Origin: Gyrodactylus bullatarudis
Lineage: Eukaryota > Platyhelminthes > Monogenea > Gyrodactylidea > Gyrodactylidae
Assembly: GCA_012064415.1 (NCBI GenBank)
Contig: SSNU01000047.1
Location: forward strand, 202,415 to 266,414
DNA length: 64,000 nucleotides
Direction: 5' to 3'
In this document: positions 56,470-64,000 of the stretch, in pieces
Numbering within the stretch: the stretch's first letter is position 1
Layout: each line of letters opens with the position of its first letter
Made by a program: the position numbers and the translations under genes
Notes under the pieces: generated by a model
What the model was told of the DNA's origin: nothing
Seen by the model: the letters and a program-made list of their open reading frames with translations, nothing else
Database searches by the model: none

Positions 56470-57935
56470 AATGACTGGTTGATATGAAGATGGGAATTTG
56501 AGATTTTTACAATGATTTGAGAGTTTTTGAACTTCAAGATGGCGGCAAATAACCTTTTTAAGCTGAATATTTACAAATCAGTTTAGAAACTTTTTGACCG
56601 ATAACTCCTATACTAAATACTCCTGATTTAAAAACAAGAGTTCATCATCGAAGGGCAATTTTATGGATTTTCTTTCAATTCCGTTGTAAAATTAATAGCT
56701 TTAATACTCCAGAATATGTTTAGAAGGGAAAAACCTCATCGGAAAACGATGCAGTTCGAACTACAGCTATTCTCGATGAATTTAAGAATTTATGATTTTC
56801 TACAAAAATCTCATTTTTAAAAATCAGATTTTGACATGAATTATGAGTTTTAGCGTTTTTTTCATTTATCAAAGTTAGAGTTAATTTTTTGGTGATTTCA
56901 AGGTTTGAGAGGAATCAAAAATCATTTTTCAGCATAACCAATACACAAGAACCAATAATCAGCATTCTATTTTTGAATAAATTATCAATTTGAACAGATA
57001 TCGGATCCTACTGTTTTATTAAGAGTCAATTGTAGTAAAAATGGTCTGAAAATAGAAAGTATACTTTCGCACGATAATAGAGCGTTTCCTGAAATCTCAA
57101 TGACCATTTTTGTTTTTCTTGTCTTTTGATAATCCTGAAAATCATAATTAATCCCTCTCACACCTTGAAATCACCAAAATATTTGAACTCAGAGTTGAAA
57201 AATGGAAACGGAAAAGGATTTACATTTATAACATTGGAAGCACAATACAATACTCATTAAAGAAATTTTTTCCACAAATTTGACGACACTGTTTCATTTT
57301 TGAATCTTTTTTCCTTCACAAGAGTTGCATCTAGCTCTTATACAAAATTATTATACAAAAATCCCATTTTCCCTAAAATCAACTAAATTTTCCTAGAAAT
57401 TTCTTTTAACAGGTGAAAAAGAAACTCAATATTATAAGCCCTATTTTTATTCAATATGCTGCAAAAAGAATTCAAAAATCTTAATTTTGTCCTTTCTTGT
57501 AGTAAAATTCATTGAAAAAATCTTGGCGCATGTTCAAAAATTGCCATTTTCAATCGAGAGTTTGTATATCACAACAAACTCGAAAACGTATGCTTTTATA
57601 GGAAAAAATGCCTAATATCGATCATCTTCAAAATGAGATTAAGGCTGGGAAAAGTTGAAAAATTTGGCCCACTCCAATACAAAAGCATTATAAACGGTCA
57701 AGTCGAGAGAAATTATTTACAAAAAAATAGTTTGAGGATCAAAAAGGCTTCTCGAATCTCTAAATATCATTCTAGGGTTAAAATGTCTCCTAATTTTATC
57801 GATTTATTTCAAATCGTTCAAATTGTGTGAAACGGTTTCAAAATAAACTTTAGAAGTTGTCAAGACCTTGATGTAAAAAATGAGAGATTTGTAAAAATCA
57901 TAAACTCTCAAATTCATCGAGATTAGCTTTAGTTA
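56470..57935. repeat. R1-type composite
   Basis: Starts GACTGGTTGATATGAAGATG and ends TCAAATTCATCGAGATTAGC. Inside are inverted blocks around CAAAAATCATTTTTCAGCAT and its reverse. A short open frame at 57633-57830 is not gene-like. Confidence 0.5.
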
Positions 57936-59017
57936 AGCAAATTCTTTATTATCCAAAAATATCTGATTAGTTATTTTATTGAATTTTATTAAGGATCAAG
58001 AATTACTAAATTCTGTCTTGGCCTACTAATAAGTAGATGTTAATTTCAACATAAATTTAGATGTGGATTCATTAAAATCTCATCTAACATTTAATGATCT
58101 TAAGGATTTTCCCTTTTTTATCAAGAAACTTTTGCTCCAAATTATGACACTAGCAGTACTATTTCATGTTTATCTTTTGGTTTTGTTTTCCAGATATTCC
58201 TCAGACCTTTACTTTTATGCTTGAATCATCTAGTAAATAATTATAGAGGACAACTGTTACAACTGAACAAACATCTTCACTCATTTCATTGTGAATTATA
58301 ATGAAAAATACTGGACTGAATGAAATAAATCTACAAACTCTTCAAAGTGTTCGTATCGCTCAATAGACCTTTGGACAATATCGATTAAATGAAAGAGATT
58401 ATATATTATCATTCATCATTTAAGTGGTTTCCAACTAAAAGGGAATTTCTTTGGTTAGTAATGCTTCCACACCGTTGTGTATAAATACTTTTCTTTTGTT
58501 GGGTTTTTAAAGTAAGAATCTCTTTTGTGGGAAGCTTATCTATGCTTCTAATAATAATATGTAGAAATTCATTATAATCCTTTACTTTTCTTAATTAATA
58601 CTTAACTTTTGGTATTGTTGTCCAGTCATACTGCATTTGATGGATATAGGGTTGATTCATTCGAATATTTGACCCATAGCATTTCAATTCTACACGTTTA
58701 GTATAGTGTAGTCCTATCACTATTGGGGATACATGGGGAAATGTAATAAAGATAAGAAAGCTACGTTATTCAAAACCACACTTTTATTCATGAGATTAAG
58801 GGGCTCCGCTGGAATATCATGGTTTGACCTCATTGAAAATAAAAATTTTAATTTCTCTCATGATTATCATGTGTGTTTAAGAATCCATAAAAATTGAATA
58901 GGTCATAAATGACTGAAAGTTGAACCTGTTTCTTTTAAATAAAATCGAAAAAATACATTGATTGATGAAATTTATCTGTGAATTTAATGAATTTCGTTCT
59001 TGGTGCTCTGTTAATAA
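57936..59017. other. Intergenic, nothing recognised
   Basis: AT-rich, unique to the eye, with no splice-bounded frame. Confidence 0.35.
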
Positions 59018-59255
59018 CCCTTCATGTCCCATTGTTTCACCAGTGGAACACAACTCTTTCTCGAGCGATAATTTTAACTGAAAGATACCAAAAACACTTT
59101 TTTCACCCCTCATTAGAATGGAAATTTATTAAGCTACAAAATTATGTATTATTCATAAAGATAGCTCTTCAATGATGCTAACCATAGTTACTTGAAGAAG
59201 GTTGATTTTTGAAAATATTGTAAAATTTTTTTTGAAAACATATTTGCTGAGGTCT
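59018..59255 (+). repeat. Second copy of the piggyBac-like repeat
   Basis: Starts CCCTTCATGTCCCATTG, preceded by ATAA instead of TTAA, and matches 26951-27198 to GAGGTCT. The right boundary coincides with the end of similarity in both copies. Confidence 0.5.
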
Positions 59256-59522
59256 TTCTATCGTGAAACAAAAGGCGTAGATTTCAAATATGCAATTTCC
59301 TGCTCGATATCTCCTATAGTTTAAAATATAACTGGTTTTAGAGCCAAAAAATGTCAATTTTAACCTCCATTATCTTTGAAATGGAATTCAGATTCGGAAT
59401 CAACGTAATTATTTTGTTTTACATTTTAATTTTTTTAAACCACTTTTATTCTTTTTCAACCGTTGAGCTAGTTAGTTCTGTGAAATTTAATTTTGAAGCA
59501 AGCTAGACTTGAAATCTGACAT

Positions 59523-59605
59523 TTAAAAGTTGGTTGATATGAAGTTGGGGATCTATGATTTTCACAAAAACCTCGATTTTTTCATCAAAAATTCGAATTT
59601 CAGAT
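59523..59605. repeat. Solo R1 end
   Basis: AGTTGGTTGATATGAAGTTG through CATCAAAAATTCGAATTT; the rest of R1 is absent. Confidence 0.5.
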
Positions 59606-60504
59606 TTGTCTATAGGTTGATTTTACAAAAGTTTCAAAACCTATTGAGAGAAAGCATTAAAGTTTATCATGTGATCTGATCATGATTTAAATGCTCGAGG
59701 ATTTTTTAATATTTGAAGTTAACCATTTTCTCATATTTGAACAAGAGAATCAATGATAAAGTTTCCAAAGTTTTGTCTGATCTATTATAACCATGTTGTT
59801 GAAATGAAGAAAATGATTCGTAAGATCATATCAATTTTTTCTCTGCGAAGATTCGATTATTATCAAGATTATTAGCTCCATTAAAAATATTAAAATATTT
59901 TTAAAAAATAAAGCATTTTCAAAATAACACAGACTAAATTGTAACTCATAATTATTGAACTTCTACTTATTGACAAATTGCTTTTTCTATCAATATTTAT
60001 TTTCTAGATTTTCATGTTCAGTGGACGAATTCAATAGGGTTTATTAGAAATCAGGAGTGAATTTTCTTTGAACTTACACAATTCTGTTCCATTTTAGACC
60101 CACAATGATTTATGATGAGAAAAATCTATCTTCCGAATGAAAATTGAGGTGTGCGATTTCTCATACACCAAAACTGGATCACAACTATTTGCATAATCTG
60201 CAAATTATCCACAACATTTAAAAATATTTGAAAGGAATAGCATTTTTTTTCTGATTCTGACGGTCCATTTTAAACGAATCAACCCTCTTTAATAACAAAG
60301 TCCTTAGTAATTTTAGATTGGAAGCCCGGGAAGCATTGGATTCAAGACCGAAATCTGAGCAAGATACGCAACTAAAAATTGCGTATTCTTTGGAAAAAAA
60401 ATAAAAATCTTGATTTAATCTTAGGAAGAACAACCTAAAAATTTTCTACATGTCTATTGATAAAAGAATCATTTTTGTAGAGAGAAGAAGAAAGTGATGC
60501 CAAG

Positions 60505-60606
60505 ATTTTCACAAATAAGGCCTTTATTTCGGGCATACTCATCAGTGTGATACATGCCATATATATAAGGTTTTTAGAAAGAAAATGAACATCGAAAGGT
60601 TATTGG
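60505..60606 (-). ncRNA. Hammerhead ribozyme motif HHR-E with CCAAT/TATA
   Basis: Minus strand: CCAAT at 60606-60602, TATA-like TTATATATA near 60568, CUGAUGA at 60545-60539, GAAA at 60530-60527. Stem III is AUAA/UUAU with an AGGCC loop, and cleavage AUU lies between 60514 and 60513. Stem I UCACA (60550-60546) pairs perfectly with UGUGA (60513-60509). GGCAU upstream again faces AUGCC in the stem II loop, which is closed by one G-C pair. All core bases are intact. Stem I differs from HHR-A at several positions with matching changes on the other strand. Confidence 0.65.
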
Positions 60607-60729
60607 TTAAAATATCATTTCACATTACAATTGGCTCAAGCCTGTTACCAGGTGAGCACAGTGTAGTTTTTCATATTGTTAAAATTAAAATTGGTGCTAA
60701 TTTTTCCATAATTATTTCTTCCCACTGTG

Positions 60730-60853
60730 ACTATCTTTGGTTGACATATACGCGCATTTCGTCCTCTTATGGACTCATCAGTATGTCACAACCTTGGATT
60801 TGAACCTTCTTGCATTGTAGTCCAACACTCAATCCACTCGGTCAACATCCCAT
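60730..60853 (-). mobile_element. tRNA-like SINE head fused to an intact hammerhead (HHR-C)
   Basis: Minus strand: an A-box-like segment (TTGACCGAGTGGATTGAGTG, about 60846-60827) and B box GGTTCAAATCC (60806-60796) give a Ser/Leu-tRNA-like Pol III promoter. The hammerhead follows: UGACAUA, CUGAUGA (60781-60775), stem II GUCC/GGAC with a six-base loop, GAAA (60760-60757), stem III UGC/GCG, GUA with cleavage between 60749 and 60748, and UAUGUCA completing a 7-bp stem I. This is a complete type I hammerhead of the Sm-alpha kind. It lies about 200 bp upstream of HHR-E on the same strand. Confidence 0.78.
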
Positions 60854-61836
60854 GCAACTCGGATTACTTCTGCTCAAATTCTAAATTTTAATTCCTATCA
60901 GTTTTAGCTAAAAAATAAGAAATTTTTCTATATTGCTTTTTCTTTTCTTATGATAAATTACTGTGCTAAATGAAAAAAGAATGTTTCTTAAGAAAGATCG
61001 ATCATCTTTATTACTACTGTCATTGGATTGCTCATATTTTATCATTGTCGTCTTTAAGAATATCCCATAAAAGAAGACACCCACCCTCTTCACGTCCCAC
61101 AATTCAAGAATACACAACATGAATGAATTAATAATAATTCTCACACATTCCCTCTAGTAGTTAATGCTCTACACATATGCTAACGAAGGCCTCATCATCA
61201 TGCATAGTAGAAAAGTTTATACAATACTTTGGCCAAGGGAACAATGTCTTTTATTTAAGCTTCATTATCAACATCTTCATCAATTTTATTCATCATCTTG
61301 GTGTATCCTAGTCACTGCTCTGCCAATTTCTCAGGATGAGTCCAGAAGTAGAAAAAAAAATATTCTGGAGAAAAATTAAAAATAAAACTAATGAAAATCA
61401 ATATTGCTTTGGATGCATATTGTATGCATTCAATCTACTAAGCAGCTCATTTCCCTGTCATCTATTTTTTTCCATCTGTGCATGGGAGATGAGAATAAAA
61501 ATCTTTGAGATACGCCTGCACCACCCTTAGTTTTCTTAGAGATAACGAGAACCATTTGCATATACTCAGAAGAAAAAACAACTAATGACTTTTATTGCTT
61601 CCCTTAGGAATGAAAAGAAAAAAAAGAGCAAAGTTAATTTAAATGAAAAATTGAATTATAATTTCAAAATCAATCAAAAATTCTCTTTTTTTTAACAGCC
61701 TAGATTACTGGGGATTTGACTTCTTTAAGAGGATTTTTGATTTTCGACAAGTTAACTAAAGAGTTTGTATTGATTGGGGGTTTCTAATCAGAAATTCGTA
61801 ATCACTTACAAGTAATTAGTTATAAGTTATAACTTA
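60854..61836. other. Intergenic, nothing recognised
   Basis: AT-rich; the open stretches at 61164-61530 lack splice signals and gene-like composition. Confidence 0.35.
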
Positions 61837-62344
61837 TAGGGCGGTCAAAATGCTATTTTTGAATTTTAATGAGATTTATGAAATTAAAATTATTTTCGTG
61901 AGGAAATAATTTTGCTATTTTTCTGCGATTCAAAATCGAATGCTATTTTTCCATTAATTAATTGCTCTTTTTTGCTATTTCTCCGGGCTGAGCCCTTGAA
62001 AGATAAATGGTAACAAAAAACAAATCTTATTTTTCATGATTACTATAATCTCTTCATTTGAATTAAACTGTTTCTAAAGCGTCTCAATCTTTCAATAAGG
62101 CCTGTTCTGAAGGTTTTTGATTGGTCGAAGAAAAATTTTAACCTTGGTATATTATTTAACCTCATTCGTTCAATAATCAAATGTCTGATCACACGTTTGG
62201 ACATAATGATCTGTCTTATCCAAACGAAAAAAACTATTTTATATAATTTACTTACAAGTGAACATTTTAATATGCTATAAAAATGCTAAAATTTTAGAAA
62301 ATTGTGCTATTTTTTCTGAAAAATACAATTTTGTGACCGCCCTA
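61837..62344. mobile_element. hAT-like non-autonomous element
   Basis: Ends TAGGGCGGTCA and TGACCGCCCTA are perfect 11-bp inverted repeats, 508 bp apart, with many internal AATGCTATTTTT and GCTATTTTT units like those of the hAT copies at 23750 and 38071. A clean 8-bp duplication is not visible: the flanks are GTTATAAC-like on the left and GTTATAAG on the right, in a locally palindromic target. Confidence 0.65.
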
Positions 62345-62737
62345 GTTATAAGGTTACCCAACATATCGCTGAAATAATAATTCATGATATAATAGATATC
62401 CAATGTAAATAATAATTTTAATTAGTATATCTACTTAGAAGTAAGCATAGTATAATTTTGTAAAATATCAAAAAAACTATTCAATATAAATTCATCTTGT
62501 AAACCCATTTAGTGAATTTAAATTTCCAACACAAATAGAAAAACTGACTATTTAACAGTCGTGGAGCAATGTTAAATCTGTTGATCCTGATGCATAAAGT
62601 TTCAAATTGGAGAGTTTGATCGTAGGGAAGCGATGGATATTGTCTGGATAACAAAGTTAATTTTGATCAGTTCGGTAAACATAAAAACAGTATTAACGTC
62701 TGAATTTCAAAACCTATCTCGAATTTATATAAAATAC

Positions 62738-63256
62738 GGTTAAAGTTCAGTTTAGGAACGCAATTGCATTGCTCACCATGTTGAGCGAAAGTTTCGATTA
62801 GAGATGGTTAGTTTTCCTTTCCTAACATACTTCAGGAACTTTCTTCAGCAAATACCATCTCAAGATTTGGGAGATCCTTACTATTATTATTGCTGTATGC
62901 TTCAAGACCGATTCAGAAGAGGCTCTCATGCGAGACCTTCATATATATAAGTTCAGTCGTTGTTGATTGGAGAAATTATCAAGAAAAGAATATTGCCAGA
63001 CTCAACCATAGTATCTGATGAGTTCAAGTCATATGCCCGTCTTTCTCAAGAAGGATAAAAAAATGAAACTGTTTGCCACAAATACAGATTCGTCAACAGG
63101 TTTCCACACGAACCGAATAGAAGCGATATGGGGTGCAGCTAAGCGTGAATGTTATTCAGTTCGAAACTCTTAATAATGAATTCTAGAAGCTACTTGTTAT
63201 TAATTACAGGATTAAATCATATTTAAAAACCTGCGTTCCTAAACTGAACTTTAACC
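62738..63256 (+). mobile_element. Merlin-like transposon remnant with exact 8-bp duplication
   Basis: The inverted repeats GGTTAAAGTTCAGTTTAGGA (extending to ACGCA) are perfect over 25 bp at both ends, flanked by exact TAAAATAC duplications (62730-62737, 63257-63264). Inside, KKRILPDSTIVSDEFKSYAR and, in another frame, RIEAIWGAAKRECYS match the later part of an IS1595/IS1016-type (ISXO2-like) DDE transposase, where HTN-x-IE-x-xW is diagnostic. Frameshifts and stops disable it, and the first catalytic block is missing. Clean ends plus decayed coding sequence suggest trans-mobilisation of a deleted copy. Confidence 0.82.
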
Positions 63257-63804
63257 TAAAATACTCTTTTGTACGATGAACTAAAAAGTCAAACATTAAT
63301 TGTTCAATCGTCAAGTTTCTGGAATTTTGCTACACTTGGAATAGAATGTTAAATAAAAATGAATAAATAAATTCATAGGGAAAATACCCCTTTTTCAGCA
63401 TGTCTCTGGATTTCTTTTAATTACACATTTTGAGAAATGTTTAAAATCAATACTGCGTACTGAGAAAAAAGGACTATTTCAAAATTAGAAATCATCCTAT
63501 CATCAAAATGAATTTCTTGTCTGGATACGAAAAATAAATTTTCATTTTAACAAAACTAAAGCTAGTTGAAATGAAGATGATTTTGATTTGAGATTCACAA
63601 ATTGGACTTTAGGATACCGTGAGGAAAGACTTTATTAACACCTCAAGAGTCTACACGGTCAAAAACACAATAGGAAACACACGCTTTCCCAAACTAAACT
63701 ATGTAATCATCTTCAAACCAAATGGAGGTAATCTCTACAGAAGGACCCGGCTTAATCAAGCAACAGATGCTTAACCTTAGCATCAAATTTCTCAACCTAT
63801 CAAA

Positions 63805-63950
63805 CTTAGTTCTCCAGGGAGTTGTTCGGCATAAATTATTTATAACGTTGTTCGCTTGCCACCTGACTGTATTGTCTTCTGGCTTGTATCGGTCAATCTA
63901 TAGAAAAAGAAAAGGAAGAAATGGTGCAGTATTAAAAGAATTATTTTAGA
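63805..63950 (+). repeat. Relative of the palindrome arm at 19945-20070
   Basis: Shares CAGGGAGTTGTTCGGCATA, TATAACGTTGTTCGCTTGC and TTGTCTTCTGGCTTGTAT with the left arm of the palindrome, at roughly 85 percent identity by eye and in single orientation. It shows that the arm is part of a dispersed repeat. The open frame through it is not conserved at the other copy. Confidence 0.6.
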
Positions 63951-64000
63951 AATAACTCTGATTCATCACGTGAAGGAAAATAAAAATAATTTAGATTACC

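Noticed and set aside
61837..62352. An exact 8-bp target duplication for the hAT-like element
   Set aside because: Flanks ATAACTTA and GTTATAAG do not match; a 7 of 8 match needs a shifted left boundary in palindromic sequence.
63011..63050. CTGATGAG inside the Merlin-like element as a further hammerhead core
   Set aside because: No GAAA at a suitable distance and no complementary stem I; the bases encode the transposase segment SDEFKSY.
1..64000. CRISPR arrays, operons, bacterial promoters or ribosome binding sites
   Set aside because: The window is animal nuclear DNA with spliced genes; no regularly spaced direct-repeat array is present.

Overview
This window is animal nuclear DNA: very AT-rich, with split genes, GT-AG introns, polyadenylation signals and dense transposon debris. 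The proteins (a TRPC-type channel, a four-RRM hnRNP L, an epsin, a PDZRN-like PDZ protein) are metazoan. Very short introns (30, 53, 60, 64 and 74 nt) beside a 10.3 kb repeat-filled one, together with the repeat load, suggest an arthropod, perhaps a parasitic copepod. The species is an inference, not something read directly.

Layout. 1-583: a LINE fragment (-) and the last exon of an unidentified nuclear protein with a C-terminal PCNA-box-like motif (+). 1799-4102: an intronless TRPC-like channel (-). 6.2-7.2 kb: a cluster of hammerhead-ribozyme elements. 7.6-13.8 kb: a repeat field dominated by one family with terminal inverted repeats, called R1 here. 14567-29890: a seven-exon PDZRN-like gene (+) whose introns hold R1 copies, a hAT element with 8-bp target duplication, a perfect 160-bp-arm palindrome and a further inverted-repeat element. 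30494-30714: a foldback element with outward-facing hammerheads. 32.4-33.2 kb: LINE 3' part. 33568-35782 (-) and 35865-43466 (+): hnRNP L and an epsin, head to head with 82 bp between start codons. 44103-47043 (-): three C-terminal exons of an unknown gene, with a LINE lodged in an intron. 48090-53656 (-): a gene with an aerolysin/ETX-MTX2-like region. 55-64 kb: repeats, two more hammerheads, a hAT-like element and a Merlin-like element with exact 8-bp duplications.

The most unusual content is a dispersed set of about nine hammerhead-ribozyme motifs in at least three sequence subtypes. Five copies (plus strand at 720, 6632, 10437 and 30643, minus strand at 60545) share a layout: CCAAT box, then 31-41 nt, TATA box, then 22-25 nt, ribozyme core. 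In two foldback elements the ribozymes sit in opposite arms and point outward. Two other copies (6240-6385, 60730-60853) are fused to a tRNA-like, Pol III-type head. Stem I pairing is maintained by compensatory changes between subtypes, and a segment upstream of stem I is complementary to the stem II loop in each subtype.

Everything was read by eye. Exon joins were chosen by splice signals and checked by phase; each complete gene model sums to a whole number of codons. No database search or folding program was run.
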